From NCBI RefSeq assembly GCF_022750635.1, contig NZ_JAJKBG010000001.1, forward strand, positions 186,001 to 250,000: a stretch of DNA of 64,000 nt, read 5' to 3'. The notes beneath the pieces are model-generated. The model did not search any database. It saw only the letters and a list, made by a program, of their open reading frames with translations, and was not told where the DNA came from. A program made the position numbers and the translations under genes. Shown piece by piece: positions 9,430 to 18,509 of the stretch (position 1 is the first letter of the stretch; every line of letters begins with the position of its first letter). The stretch comes from Brevundimonas pishanensis (lineage in GTDB: Bacteria; Pseudomonadota; Alphaproteobacteria; Caulobacterales; Caulobacteraceae).

Positions 9430-10140
9430 TTGGCTAACATCACCCTGGTCGATGACGACGAGAACATCGTCGCTTCCGTTTCCCTGGCGCTGGAAAGCCA
9501 TGGCCATAAGGTAACCGCCTATCATGACGGTGCCTCGGGTCTGGAAGCGCTGGAAAACTCTCCTCCGGATCTGGCGATCCTGGATGTGAAGATGCCGCGT
9601 ATGGACGGCATGGAAGTGCTGCGTCGTCTGCGCCAGACTTCGAACATTCCGGTGATTATGCTGACGTCGAAAGACGAGGAGATCGACGAGATTCTCGGCT
9701 TCAACCTTGGTGCCGACGACTATATGCACAAGCCGTTCAGCCAGCGTCTGCTGATCGAGCGCGTGAAGGCCCTGCTGCGCCGCGCGGGCGTTGAGGGTCT
9801 GGACATGGCTGATGCCTCGGCGGCCAGCGATGCCAACAAGGCCATCAAGCGTGGCCCGCTTTCGATGGATCCGGCGCGTCACGAATGCACGTGGGAAGGC
9901 AAGCCGGTCAAACTGACCGTGACCGAGTTCCTGCTGCTGCAAGCTTTGGCCCAGCGTCCCGGCTTCGTGAAAAGCCGCGATAACCTGATGGATGCCGCCT
10001 ACGACGACCAAGTATATGTCGACGACCGCACCATCGACAGCCACGTCAAGCGCATGCGCAAGAAGTTCCGCATGGTTGATCCTGAATTCGACGCGATCGA
10101 GACCCTGTATGGCGTCGGCTACCGCTACCGCGAAGCCTAA
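9430..10140 (+). CDS. chvI: Response regulator ChvI (OmpR/PhoB class)
   Basis: A 236-aa response regulator. The receiver domain (residues 1-120) has the acidic triad start VDDDEN, phosphoacceptor Asp52 in [11 protein letters not shown] and the conserved [10 protein letters not shown] block. The C-terminal winged helix (residues about 140-235) ends YGVGYRYRE, as in OmpR/PhoB regulators. With the partner kinase and hprK directly downstream this is the ChvI of the alphaproteobacterial ChvG-ChvI envelope and acid-stress system. The start codon is TTG 9430, supported by AAGGAG nearby; no ATG fits the conserved N-terminus. Its last 32 bases overlap the proposed chvG start. Confidence 0.92.
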   Translation: MANITLVDDDENIVASVSLALESHGHKVTAYHDGASGLEALENSPPDLAILDVKMPRMDGMEVLRRLRQTSNIPVIMLTSKDEEIDEILGFNLGADDYMHKPFSQRLLIERVKALLRRAGVEGLDMADASAASDANKAIKRGPLSMDPARHECTWEGKPVKLTVTEFLLLQALAQRPGFVKSRDNLMDAAYDDQVYVDDRTIDSHVKRMRKKFRMVDPEFDAIETLYGVGYRYREA

Positions 10141-11707
10141 GACTGACAAGCCGCGCAGGCGCTTCCGTTTCGGCGGATCGCGTCTGGGCGGCTTTATGCT
10201 GGCCCTCAATCTTCTGAGTCTGCTGATCCTACTCGGCGGGGCTCTGGCCCTGAACGAGTGGAGCCGCGGGCTGATCAATGCCCGTCAGGAATCCCTGACG
10301 GTGCAGGCCGAACTGCTGGCTAACGTTCTGGGTGAACTGGGTATTACCCAGGGCGACCCCTACCCTGCCCTCGACGACCGCGCGGCAGCCTTCTGGCTGC
10401 GCGACAACTTCATTCCGGTGGGCCAACGCGCGCGTCTGTTCGATGCCGACGGTATTCAGGTCTCCGATTCCTACAACGTCTCCGACACCATACCGGGCGA
10501 GCCTTTGCCTCCCGCCAAACCCGCGGGCACGCCGGTCGAGCCTGCGGTTGATCCGGCCGTCATCGAAGAGGCTCGCTCGACGGCCGACACCGCCTTGGCC
10601 GCCGAGGTCGAACGCGCTCTGCAAGGCGAATCCCAAGCCACGATCCGCCGCAACGAAGAAGGCGAGAACGTCGTCTCGGTGTCTCTTCCCGTACGCCACG
10701 TTCAGCAGGTACTGGGCGTTCTGACGCTGGAAGCCGGTGATGTGAACGCGACGCTGGCTGCCCAGCGCCGCGCGCTTATGCCATTTGCGTTTGTCGCCTT
10801 GGCGGTGAACCTGTTCGCATCGCTGGTGCTGCATCTGTTTGTCGCCCGCCCTGTGCTGCGTTTGTCGGCAGCGGCGGATCAGGTCCGCCTGCAGCGCGCC
10901 CGCGCCATCTCCCTGCCGGATCTGACGGCGCGTAAGGACGAGGTTGGCGGTCTGGCGCGTGCGCTGGAGAGCATGACCGACACCATGTCCATGCGTATGG
11001 ACGCCATCGAACGCTTTGCCGCCGATGTCTCGCACGAGATCAAAAACCCGCTGACGTCGATCCGCTCGGCGCTGGAAACCCTGCCATTGGTCAAGACCGA
11101 GGAGCAGCGTCAGCGCCTGACCAATCTGCTTCAGAACGACGTCCGGCGCCTTGATCGTCTGATCACGGATATTTCCAACGCCTCGCGTCTGGATGCCGAA
11201 TTGTCTCGCGACCGTCCGCGCCAGATCGATCTTGGCGACCTGTTGAGCGACATCGTCAGCGTCTATGAAAACAGCATGCGTGAAGGCGACATTCCGGTAC
11301 GCCTGATCAACACTGCGGGCTCGGCCATCCATGTCGTGGGTCGCGATACGCCGCTGGGTCAGGTGTTCCGTAATCTGATCGATAACGCCCGCTCGTTCAG
11401 CCCTGCAGGCGGCGAAGTGCGCGTGATCCTGGAGAAAGACGATAACGCCGACTTCTGGCGTGTTCGGGTCGAGGATGACGGCCCCGGCATTCCGCCCGAC
11501 AACCTCGAGACCGTGTTCGAGCGTTTCTATACGTCGCGCCCCAAGGGTACGGCGTTCGGGACCAACTCGGGTCTGGGACTGTCGATTGTGCGCCAGATTG
11601 TGAAGGCGCACGAAGGTTCGGTATTTGCGGTGAACCGCACCGACGGCGAGCAGGTTACCGGCGCGACCTTTACGGTGCGGCTGCCCAACGCCGCGCGACG
11701 CGGCTGA
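10109..11707 (+). CDS. chvG: Sensor histidine kinase ChvG
   Basis: A membrane histidine kinase of about 532 aa from ATG 10109. Order: short basic N-terminus, TM1 (about residues 28-48), a periplasmic sensor region of roughly 180 residues, TM2, HAMP, the H-box [13 protein letters not shown] with phospho-His309, then N-box [11 protein letters not shown]1 VEDDGPGIP and G2 NSGLGLSIV. It phosphorylates ChvI in the cytoplasm in response to envelope or acid stress. Its start inside chvI implies translational coupling, but the ribosome site is weak and the start is not certain. Its TGA overlaps the hprK ATG (TGATG). Confidence 0.92.
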   Translation: MASATATAKPKTDKPRRRFRFGGSRLGGFMLALNLLSLLILLGGALALNEWSRGLINARQESLTVQAELLANVLGELGITQGDPYPALDDRAAAFWLRDNFIPVGQRARLFDADGIQVSDSYNVSDTIPGEPLPPAKPAGTPVEPAVDPAVIEEARSTADTALAAEVERALQGESQATIRRNEEGENVVSVSLPVRHVQQVLGVLTLEAGDVNATLAAQRRALMPFAFVALAVNLFASLVLHLFVARPVLRLSAAADQVRLQRARAISLPDLTARKDEVGGLARALESMTDTMSMRMDAIERFAADVSHEIKNPLTSIRSALETLPLVKTEEQRQRLTNLLQNDVRRLDRLITDISNASRLDAELSRDRPRQIDLGDLLSDIVSVYENSMREGDIPVRLINTAGSAIHVVGRDTPLGQVFRNLIDNARSFSPAGGEVRVILEKDDNADFWRVRVEDDGPGIPPDNLETVFERFYTSRPKGTAFGTNSGLGLSIVRQIVKAHEGSVFAVNRTDGEQVTGATFTVRLPNAARRG

Positions 11708-12129
11708 TGGCACCGACGGTGCATGCCACGGCCATCGCTCTGCGACGCAACGGCGCATGGCATGGCGTCTTGCTACGCGGACCGTCGGGTATCGGGAAAA
11801 GCGATCTGGCCTTGCAGCTGATAGAACGCGGGGCGCGTCTGGTTGCCGATGATCGCGTTTGTGTCTGGGCCAGCCAAGGTGCGCTTTATGCCCGCTCGCC
11901 AGAGACAATTGCCGGATTAATCGAGGTTCGCGGGGTCGGCATCTTGCCCGTCGCGCCTCTCGATTGCGCGAGGGTTTCGATAATTGTTGATCTGATTCAA
12001 GAGGTCCCCGAGCGCATGCCCGTGGCTGATCACGACGTGCTTCGCGCGATAGCGGTACCTCGACTTCGGCTTAACCCGCGCCCTGCGTCTTCATCGACTG
12101 TCGTCGTACGAGCCATAGAGGCCCTTTAA
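11707..12129 (+). CDS. hprK: HPr kinase/phosphorylase, short alphaproteobacterial form
   Basis: A 140-aa protein holding only the catalytic domain of HPr kinase/phosphorylase. It has the Walker A loop GPSGIGKS (residues 25-32), the acidic pair VADDR (residues 48-49) and the family signature IEVRGVGIL (about 72-80). HprK phosphorylates HPr on its regulatory Ser. Firmicute enzymes are about 310 aa with an extra N-terminal domain; this short form is normal for alphaproteobacteria, where it lies beside ChvG-ChvI. The start overlaps the chvG stop, pointing to one operon. Confidence 0.93.
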   Translation: MAPTVHATAIALRRNGAWHGVLLRGPSGIGKSDLALQLIERGARLVADDRVCVWASQGALYARSPETIAGLIEVRGVGILPVAPLDCARVSIIVDLIQEVPERMPVADHDVLRAIAVPRLRLNPRPASSSTVVVRAIEAL

Positions 12130-12239
12130 CCCTTAGGGGTTTGGCATTAAGACATGGGTTTGCGGAGGGGCTAACGGCGTTTGACGCCAGTGCACCCTCC
12201 TTCTGTTTGACGGGTTTGGACCTTATTGGTGTTGCCTTC

Positions 12240-12644
12240 ATGATCGGTCTGGTGATCGTCACCCACGGGGGCCTGGCCTCGGAATTTATCGCGGCGATGG
12301 AACACGTCGTCGGCCCGCAACGCGGGGTCGCGGCCATCTGCATTGGCCCTGATGACGACATGGAGCGTCGCCGGCAGGACATTCTGGACGCCTCGGCTGC
12401 GGTCGATTCCGGCAACGGTGTCATTCTACTGACCGACATGTTCGGCGGTACACCGTCCAATCTGGCCATTTCAGTGATGGAGCAGACGAAGGCCGAGGTC
12501 ATCGCCGGTCTCAACCTGCCCATGCTGATTAAACTGGCCAGTGTACGTCAACGCGAAACGCTGGAGGCCTGTGTGGCCCACGCGCAGGATGCAGGGCGCA
12601 AATATATCTCCGTGGCTTCCTGGGTTCTGGCGGGGGAAAAATGA
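12240..12644 (+). CDS. PTS EIIA component, mannose family (regulatory PTS)
   Basis: A 134-aa EIIA-Man domain. The phospho-accepting His9 sits in IVTHGGLASEF, and LLTDMFGGTPSN is the second family motif. No EIIB, EIIC or sugar permease is nearby. With hprK and HPr this is therefore most likely a regulatory phosphorelay rather than a sugar transporter, as in other alphaproteobacteria. I placed the start at ATG 12240 because the family begins exactly at MIGLVIVTHGG; an upstream TTG at 12141 would add 33 unrelated residues. The next gene overlaps by ATGA. Confidence 0.92.
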   Translation: MIGLVIVTHGGLASEFIAAMEHVVGPQRGVAAICIGPDDDMERRRQDILDASAAVDSGNGVILLTDMFGGTPSNLAISVMEQTKAEVIAGLNLPMLIKLASVRQRETLEACVAHAQDAGRKYISVASWVLAGEK

Positions 12645-12919
12645 GCCAAAGCGCGAAAGCGACGCTGTCGATCTGCAATCAGCGCGGACTTCATGCCCGC
12701 GCTTCGGCCAAGTTCGTGAAAACCGCTTCGGAGTTTGATTCCAAAATCCACGTCAGCAAGGACGGCACCACCGTCGATGCCCGCTCGATCATGGGCCTGT
12801 TGATGCTCGGGGCCGGTATCGGCTCGACCATCGACGTGGCCGCCGAAGGCCCCGACGCCGAGGACGCCATGGCGGCGCTGACCGATCTGGTCGAGCGCCG
12901 CTTTGATGAAGACCAGTAG
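12641..12919 (+). CDS. ptsH: Phosphocarrier protein HPr
   Basis: A 92-aa HPr. The catalytic site NQRGLHARASAKFV contains phospho-His18 and the regulatory site DARSIMGLLML contains Ser49, the target of HprK. Both sites are intact, so it can receive phosphate from Enzyme I (not in this window) and be modified by the adjacent HprK. ATG 12641 overlaps the EIIA stop (ATGA), which indicates translational coupling. It ends only 3 bases before the convergent gene, with no clear terminator. Confidence 0.95.
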   Translation: MSQSAKATLSICNQRGLHARASAKFVKTASEFDSKIHVSKDGTTVDARSIMGLLMLGAGIGSTIDVAAEGPDAEDAMAALTDLVERRFDEDQ

Positions 12920-12922
12920 GGC

Positions 12923-14446
12923 TTAAGCCCCCTTCAGCCACTCTTTGATTGCCGCCTGATCTGCATCGGTCATCCAGTGACCAAGGCCGAGCACGCGGTG
13001 GCTAACCTCATAGCCCGATTGTGTCAGTTCAGACGTCAGGGCATTGGCCTTATCCATCGGGATCATGTGGTCGGTATCACCCGACACGAGCAGAACCCTG
13101 CCCTGCCCGCTCGCCTGCGCCAGATCGCCTTCCAGCACCTTCATACCGCGCAACAGTACGGCCTGGCGGACGCTGTCGGGATAGAGCTGGGCCATGGCAC
13201 CGATCATGTTCGCGCCGTTTGAATAGCCCAGCAGCAGCAGTTGGTCCGGATCCAGCGCATAGCCGCGAATGGCGCCTGCGAGGAAGGCATTGAATGCCGC
13301 AGCCTCGGAACGGATGTCGGCCTGATCGAACTCGCCCGGACCATATCGACGGAACCAGCGGAGGTTGCCTTCTTCGGTCGCGCGTCCCCGCACAGCCAGA
13401 ATAGCCGCCTTGGGGTTCAGGCGATGGGCCAACGGCATGAGATCGCCCTCGTCGCCGCCCGTACCGTGAAGGACGACGATAGTGCTGCCGTCCATTTCTT
13501 CGGGCCAATAGAAGCGGTGAATGAAGGGCAGGTCGCGCTTGGGACAGCGCATCTCGCCGGGTCGTGCGAACTGGGGCAGTCGGATATGCAGTTCCTCGGC
13601 CACGTGAGGCATGATCTCGGGCGGGAATTGCAGCGTCTGACCCAGTTGGTCAGCGGGCTCGTCTGCGGTCATACCGGGCGCGTCGGTGGCGTATTCAATC
13701 AGCAATCCCGAAGTGTCGCGCACGTATAGTGAAACGAAATACTGGCGGTCATGCACATTGGTCGGACCGTGGTTGATCAGGTCCAGCCGGATCTGGCGCA
13801 CCGCCTCGATGTCGGGCGCACGGAAGGCAACGTGGTCGGGAACCCCTGCCCCTTTGACCGAGGGCGGGAAGCCTGTGACCGCATGAACATCTACCACGTC
13901 GGTGTCCGACTTCAGCCGCGTGATCGCACCCTCGGTCGCCTGAGGCTGATAGCCAAACCGTCCGATAAAGGCCGTGGTTGCCTCGGCGACATCGCTCAGC
14001 ACCGTGACCCCGCGAATATAGCAAGGCGCAGTGACCGAGCCTGATCCCGTCGCCGCTTCGCTGGCCACCAGTTTGATAATCAGGCCATCGGGGTCCTTCA
14101 GCCGCAGCACCGGCTCGCCGAACTCCTTCATCGGGCCTTCGACAGGAATGTTGGCGGAGATGGCTCGCATCATCCACTCGCCCAGACTATCGGCGGGCAC
14201 GGCAAAAGCGATTTCCGACACCTGTCCCAGCCCTGTACGGCCCCGGCCCGTCGCCTCCCAAACAAGGAAGCTGACCAGAGTGCCCGGACGGCCCTCAGGA
14301 TCGCCGTAGAACAGGTGAAGTTGCTGGGCATCCTCATAGCCGCCCGTCTGTTTGACGAGGCTGAGGCCGAGGAAGCCCATGTAGAAGTCGACATTGGCCT
14401 GAACATCGGCGGTAATGCTGGTGACGTGGTGGATGCCTGTGGTCAC
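12923..14446 (-). CDS. Fusion: VOC-family ring-cleaving dioxygenase + alpha/beta hydrolase (MhqO-MhqD-like)
   Basis: A 507-aa two-part protein. Residues 1-265 are two vicinal-oxygen-chelate modules typical of ring-cleaving dioxygenases; likely metal ligands are His6/7 (GIHHVTS), His205 (DHVAF) and Glu251 (LIEYATD). Residues about 300-507 are a carboxylesterase/phospholipase-type alpha/beta hydrolase with oxyanion motif VVLHGTGGDE, nucleophile Ser409 (GYSNGA), Asp459 (SGDTDHMIP) and His490 (LGLGHWM). In Bacillus the same functions are separate neighbouring genes (MhqO and MhqD) for quinone or hydroquinone detoxification. The start is GTG 14446, with GAGAGA upstream and the VOC domain beginning at once. 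Confidence 0.88.
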   Translation of the reverse strand: MTTGIHHVTSITADVQANVDFYMGFLGLSLVKQTGGYEDAQQLHLFYGDPEGRPGTLVSFLVWEATGRGRTGLGQVSEIAFAVPADSLGEWMMRAISANIPVEGPMKEFGEPVLRLKDPDGLIIKLVASEAATGSGSVTAPCYIRGVTVLSDVAEATTAFIGRFGYQPQATEGAITRLKSDTDVVDVHAVTGFPPSVKGAGVPDHVAFRAPDIEAVRQIRLDLINHGPTNVHDRQYFVSLYVRDTSGLLIEYATDAPGMTADEPADQLGQTLQFPPEIMPHVAEELHIRLPQFARPGEMRCPKRDLPFIHRFYWPEEMDGSTIVVLHGTGGDEGDLMPLAHRLNPKAAILAVRGRATEEGNLRWFRRYGPGEFDQADIRSEAAAFNAFLAGAIRGYALDPDQLLLLGYSNGANMIGAMAQLYPDSVRQAVLLRGMKVLEGDLAQASGQGRVLLVSGDTDHMIPMDKANALTSELTQSGYEVSHRVLGLGHWMTDADQAAIKEWLKGA

Positions 14447-14458
14447 GCGGTCTCTCTC

Positions 14459-14493
14459 AAAAAATGGAGGCCCCGCACTCAAGACACGGGGCC
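14459..14493 (-). terminator. Terminator of the GST gene
   Basis: GGCCCC and GGGGCC arms (14469-14474 and 14488-14493) form a stem that on the minus strand is followed a few bases later by TTTTTT. It lies in the 58-base gap after the glutathione transferase gene and before the VOC-hydrolase gene. Confidence 0.7.
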
Positions 14494-14504
14494 AATATCT
14501 CGGA

Positions 14505-15122
14505 CTATTTGCCCGCTTCGCGGTCCAGAACCTTTTGGACAGCCGGATCGGCGGCCAGTCGGTCATGCAGCGCCAGCACATTGGGATACTGGGCGAGATG
14601 GCCTTCCAGAAGCTTCTTGCCCCAGCGGATCATGGGGAAGGCATAGGCGTCGATTACCGACTTACTGCCCAATACCCATTCGCGACCTTCGAGATGCGCG
14701 TTCAGCGTGGCGAACTGTTTATGCACCAGCGCATGTCCTGCCTCGACAACCTTGGCGCGGGCCTCGTCATGGTCGTCGGTCGTATAGCGATACGGCATGA
14801 AGATCGGCCAGAAGGCGGCGTGCATGTCGCTGGTAAAGAAGGACGACCAGCGATGGGCCTCGGCCTTTTCGCGCAGGCTGTCGCCGCCCGTCAGGCCCGC
14901 CTCGGGATGTTTGTGCGCCAGATAGTCGAGGATGGCACCGGCCTGTGTCAGCAACCATCCGTCATCCTCGCGAAGCGTCGGCACGGCACCCGCCGGATTG
15001 ACGGCCAAAAGTTCCGGCGAACCATACTGGACCTTCACCGCCTCGAACGGCGCTCCGATCCATTCCAGAACAATGTGCGGAGCCAGCGAACAGGCTCCAA
15101 CGGCGTAATACAGCGTCGGCAA
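14505..15122 (-). CDS. Glutathione S-transferase
   Basis: A 205-aa GST. The N-terminal thioredoxin-fold half has the active-site region GACSLAPHIVLEW (catalytic Cys or Ser in GACS, as in beta-class enzymes) and the glutathione-binding NPAGAVPTL and TQAGAILDYLA. The C-terminal half is all-helical. It conjugates or reduces electrophiles in the cytoplasm. The start is TTG 15122, with AAGGAGAT seven bases upstream; an ATG at 15179 would add 19 residues not found in GSTs. It lies just upstream of the dioxygenase-hydrolase gene on the same strand, which suits a shared electrophile-detoxification role, although a terminator separates them. Confidence 0.9.
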   Translation of the reverse strand: MPTLYYAVGACSLAPHIVLEWIGAPFEAVKVQYGSPELLAVNPAGAVPTLREDDGWLLTQAGAILDYLAHKHPEAGLTGGDSLREKAEAHRWSSFFTSDMHAAFWPIFMPYRYTTDDHDEARAKVVEAGHALVHKQFATLNAHLEGREWVLGSKSVIDAYAFPMIRWGKKLLEGHLAQYPNVLALHDRLAADPAVQKVLDREAGK

Positions 15123-15345
15123 ATCAGATCTCCTTGGATCGAGGACAGGTTCACCATCAGATGGGACCGCGGGCTCCATCGTAAAACCCGCGCTATGCAG
15201 GTTTCGATCAACCCTTACCGTTTCGATACATTCTTTTTCAAAGGCGTCCGCCGCCAGCGGTCGATTGTCACCGGCGACGGTTGTTCTTGGCGGATCGGGA
15301 CAGGGTCGCTAGAAGGTAGGCCGAACATTAGGAAACACGCTGGAT

Positions 15346-15669
15346 ATGACCCCGGTACAAGGCCTTATCGGCTTTCTCTTTTTCGTGCTGAACTCAGCGC
15401 TCAGCCTGCTGCTGATCGCGATTATCGCCAATGCGATCCTGAGCTGGCTGCTGGCATTTGATGTCATCAACTACCGCAACCGCTTTGTGTATCAGTTGGC
15501 GACGGGTCTGGACCGCCTGACCTCGCCGCTGATGGCACCGTTCCGCCGCTTCATTCCGCCGCTGGGCGGGATCGACATCACCCCGATCATCGTCATCATC
15601 ATCATTCGCGGCATTCAGGGCTTTATCCTGCCGTCGCTGGCGGCGATGTCGTACGGCCTCGCCGGTTGA
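15346..15669 (+). CDS. YggT-family integral membrane protein
   Basis: A 107-aa protein with two or three strongly hydrophobic segments (about residues 8-38 and 75-105) and the family core LASGLDRLTSPLMAPFRR-like stretch, here TGLDRLTSPLMAPFRRFIPP, followed by GGIDITPIIV. YggT proteins sit in the inner membrane; roles in osmotic tolerance or cell-envelope organisation have been proposed. It stands alone between the divergent GST gene and the dehydrogenase gene. AGGAAA lies upstream at long spacing. Confidence 0.9.
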   Translation: MTPVQGLIGFLFFVLNSALSLLLIAIIANAILSWLLAFDVINYRNRFVYQLATGLDRLTSPLMAPFRRFIPPLGGIDITPIIVIIIIRGIQGFILPSLAAMSYGLAG

Positions 15670-15732
15670 GCGGGTTGGCGAGAGCACGCTGTTTTGAAAA
15701 CGGCATGCCGTCGCCATTCGTGACTTGCACAG

Positions 15733-15761
15733 ACCGGACCGCCTTCTCATGCTGGTCCGGT
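15733..15761. promoter_or_regulatory. Hairpin upstream of the dehydrogenase gene
   Basis: ACCGGACC and GGTCCGGT form a perfect 8-bp inverted repeat with a 13-base loop in the 127-base gap after yggT. No U-run follows, so an operator, leader hairpin or weak terminator are all possible. Confidence 0.35.
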
Positions 15762-15796
15762 AAAGTTCCTTCGGTTCTGCGGATACCAAAACAGCC

Positions 15797-16678
15797 ATGA
15801 GCGGAATTCAGACCGTCGCCATTATCGGCGCAGGCCAGATGGGGTCGGGCATTGCCCAGACCGTAGCCGTCGGTGGCTATACCGTCAGACTCTTCGACGC
15901 CCTGCCCGGCCGCGCCACTCTAGCGATCGGCGAGGTGGCCGCCAGCCTTGCGCGTCGCAGCGGTCGCGGCATCATTAATGAAGACGAAGCCCGCTCGGCA
16001 TTGTCGCGCATCATGGTTTGCGAGACCCTGTCCGACGTGGTGTCGGGGGCCGACCTGGTCATCGAAGCGGCCAGCGAGGACGAGGCCGTCAAGAAACAGG
16101 TGTGGACCGACGTTCTGGCGCATCTGGAACCACACGCCCTTCTGGCCAGCAATACGTCGTCGATCTCGATTACCCGACTGGCCTCGGTCACGGATCGCCC
16201 CGAGCGCTTTATCGGGCTGCATTTCATGAAGCCCGCACCGGTCATGCGTCTGGTCGAGATCGTGCGCGGTATTGCGACGTCGGCGGCGACCTATGACGCC
16301 GCGGTGACCTTTGCCGAGAGCCTTGGCAAGGAAACGACCGCCTCTGAGGACTTCCCCGCCTTTATCGTCAATCGCATTCTGGTGCCGATGATGAACGAGG
16401 CGATCTACACCCTGTACGAGGGTGTCGGCACGGTCGCATCTATCGACAAGGCTCTTAAACTTGGGGCCAATCACCCGATGGGCCCGCTTGAGCTGGCCGA
16501 TTTTATGGGTCTGGATGTAGCGCTGGCTATCATGAACGTGCTTCATGATGGTCTGGCCGACAGCAAATACCGCCCCTGCCCGCTTCTGGTTAAATATGTG
16601 GAAGCAGGCTGGCTGGGTCGTAAGAGCGGTCGCGGCTTCTATGACTATTCGGGTGAAACTCCGGTACCGACACGCTGA
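15797..16678 (+). CDS. 3-hydroxybutyryl-CoA dehydrogenase
   Basis: A 293-aa NAD-dependent 3-hydroxyacyl-CoA dehydrogenase. The N-terminal Rossmann fold begins IIGAGQMGSGIAQ. The catalytic region includes SNTSSISIT and GLHFMKPAPVM (catalytic His-Glu pair in LHFMKPAPVMRLVEIV), and the C-terminal dimerisation domain has NRILVPMMNEA and GPLELADFMGLD, then GRKSGRGFYDY. It interconverts acetoacetyl-CoA and 3-hydroxybutyryl-CoA in butyrate or polyhydroxybutyrate-related metabolism. A phaZ depolymerase lies 12 kb away, so a PHB link is possible but not shown. Its stop overlaps the next start by one base. Confidence 0.93.
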   Translation: MSGIQTVAIIGAGQMGSGIAQTVAVGGYTVRLFDALPGRATLAIGEVAASLARRSGRGIINEDEARSALSRIMVCETLSDVVSGADLVIEAASEDEAVKKQVWTDVLAHLEPHALLASNTSSISITRLASVTDRPERFIGLHFMKPAPVMRLVEIVRGIATSAATYDAAVTFAESLGKETTASEDFPAFIVNRILVPMMNEAIYTLYEGVGTVASIDKALKLGANHPMGPLELADFMGLDVALAIMNVLHDGLADSKYRPCPLLVKYVEAGWLGRKSGRGFYDYSGETPVPTR

Positions 16679-17235
16679 TGACCTATCACGACGACGCATC
16701 TTCGAACCCGTCCAGCATGCTTGACCGCCTGCCGGGACAAGAGCGCGTAGTTCCGCGTCGCACGGTCCAGTCCCGCATTGTCGCGACACTGCTTGCTGCC
16801 GCATGGCCGCCCATTTTGCTGACCTTTCCGATCTGGCCGCCGCATCATCTTTGGGCCGGTCTGGACACTGATTGGCGCCTCGTCTTGCTGGCAGTGGGCC
16901 TTATCGCCTCGCCCATCGGGATTGCCCGTCTGGCGGGTGCCAAGCGCCCCAACAATGCGCCGTGGACCCGCCGAGCAGTCATCGCCCGCTATGTGATCTA
17001 TGGCGGCATTCTCGCGGCCTGCCTCCAGTTTCTGATGACGCTGGTGCTGTCGATCATTGCCGGACTGTCGGGCGAAAGCTTTGTCCAGGGTCTGGGTGCG
17101 ATCGAAGCCGTCGTGCTGGTCTATGGCGTGATCGGCATACCGCTCGCGCTCATGGTGGGGGTCAGCTACGCCCTATGGGGCGGCGTTTGCGTGGCCTACC
17201 TCGCCTATCGCAAGGCAGATAAGCTCGGTTATTAA
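16678..17235 (+). CDS. Hypothetical membrane protein, about four TM segments
   Basis: A 185-aa protein of unknown family. A hydrophilic N-terminus of about 35 residues is followed by hydrophobic segments near residues 38-52, 67-85, 103-130 and 143-175. I see no catalytic motif. Its ATG overlaps the stop of the dehydrogenase gene and the DUF418 gene follows 30 bases later, so the three are probably one transcript. It may work with the following membrane protein. Confidence 0.75.
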   Translation: MTYHDDASSNPSSMLDRLPGQERVVPRRTVQSRIVATLLAAAWPPILLTFPIWPPHHLWAGLDTDWRLVLLAVGLIASPIGIARLAGAKRPNNAPWTRRAVIARYVIYGGILAACLQFLMTLVLSIIAGLSGESFVQGLGAIEAVVLVYGVIGIPLALMVGVSYALWGGVCVAYLAYRKADKLGY

Positions 17236-17265
17236 TCCGGACAGCGCACTCGGGGGAGATTGCTG

Positions 17266-18468
17266 ATGGCTTCGGTTCAGGATCGTATCGGCAATCTGGA
17301 CAGCGTGCGCGGGCTTGCCGTTCTCGGCATTCTGGTCGTCAATATCCTCGCCTTCGCATGGCCGATGGCCGTGGCGATCCAGCCCGAGGTTGCCCCGTTT
17401 GCCGTCGACGGCATCTGGCGCGGTAACGACAGTCTCTATCTCTGGATTGATCAGGTTTTCTTCAGGGACCGCTTCCGCAATCTGTTCACCCTGTTGTTCG
17501 GCGTCAGCATCCTGTTGGTGGGCGGGGAACCGGACGACAAGGACCGCAGTAAACTGCTGCGCCGGCGACTGTTCTGGCTGGCCGCCTTTGGCCTCGTGCA
17601 CGGCCTTCTGGTGTGGTTCGGCGATATCCTGCTGTTCTATGCATGGTGCGGCTTGTTCGCGATGTTCGCGCGCGGCCTGTCAGGGCAGATGCTGGTGATC
17701 ATCGGCGGTGCCGTTATGGTAGGCCTTGGCATTATTCAGGCAGGCTGGGGCCTTCTGATGCCGCTCATGCCCAATGAGATCATCGCGGCCATGTCGGGCG
17801 GCGAAGGCAGCGCCCAACTGACCGGAGAAGTCGGCAGCGTCATTTCCCAATATCAGGCCGGCCTGGGCGGCGTGCTGACCGAGAACTTCAAGTCCTGGAT
17901 TCTGATCCAGATTTCCAGTCTGGTTGTCATGCCGTTCTCCAGCGTGCCCATGATGATGCTGGGCATGGGTCTGTTTAAACTCGGCTTCTTCCATGGGCGA
18001 TGCAAGGCGCACTGGTACTGGGGCCTTATAGTTATTAGCGGGGCAGTTTTGGCCGTTCGCGGTTGGGCCTATGCGGTCGAGTTGGCCGCTCCGCCCATCC
18101 AGATGCCTAGCCACGGACTGGATGTCGCGACTTCGGGTGCGTCTGTGTTTGTGGCCTTGGGATATGCCGCTCTCGTCATTGTTGCCGCGCCGCTGTTTCG
18201 CTGGCTGGCACCGGTCGGGCGGATGGCCTTTACCACCTATTTGGGCCAGTCGATCATCATGGCCACCCTCTTCTATCTTCCGATCGGGCCCCAACTGTTC
18301 GGCAAGCTGACGCCCGGCCAGTTCTGGCCGATTATTGCAGCAACATGGGCGGGGCAGATTGTGTTTGCGCACCTGTGGCTGCGATACTTCCGCTGGGGGC
18401 CGTTCGAGTGGGTTTGGCGCTCTCTGACCCACGGTCACAAGCTGCCGATCCGCAAAACCCTCCCCTAG
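17266..18468 (+). CDS. DUF418-family membrane protein (YeiB-like)
   Basis: A 400-aa polytopic membrane protein. It opens with the family signature NLDSVRGLAVLGILVVNI and has about eight to ten hydrophobic segments. The C-terminal DUF418 domain carries VGRMAFTTYLGQSI and ends WRSLTHG. DUF418/YeiB proteins resemble acyltransferase-3 membrane enzymes and are thought to modify envelope or exported molecules, but no reaction is established. ATG 17266 is chosen because GGGGGAGA lies seven bases upstream. Confidence 0.88.
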   Translation: MASVQDRIGNLDSVRGLAVLGILVVNILAFAWPMAVAIQPEVAPFAVDGIWRGNDSLYLWIDQVFFRDRFRNLFTLLFGVSILLVGGEPDDKDRSKLLRRRLFWLAAFGLVHGLLVWFGDILLFYAWCGLFAMFARGLSGQMLVIIGGAVMVGLGIIQAGWGLLMPLMPNEIIAAMSGGEGSAQLTGEVGSVISQYQAGLGGVLTENFKSWILIQISSLVVMPFSSVPMMMLGMGLFKLGFFHGRCKAHWYWGLIVISGAVLAVRGWAYAVELAAPPIQMPSHGLDVATSGASVFVALGYAALVIVAAPLFRWLAPVGRMAFTTYLGQSIIMATLFYLPIGPQLFGKLTPGQFWPIIAATWAGQIVFAHLWLRYFRWGPFEWVWRSLTHGHKLPIRKTLP

Positions 18469-18509
18469 TCGGATTGCAGCGGCGCATGGGATGGCTTAAT
18501 CGCCACCGC

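Noticed and set aside
15675..15720. Sequence resembling a serine tRNA anticodon arm (CTGTTTTGAAAACGG)
   Set aside because: No acceptor, D or T arms can be folded around it.
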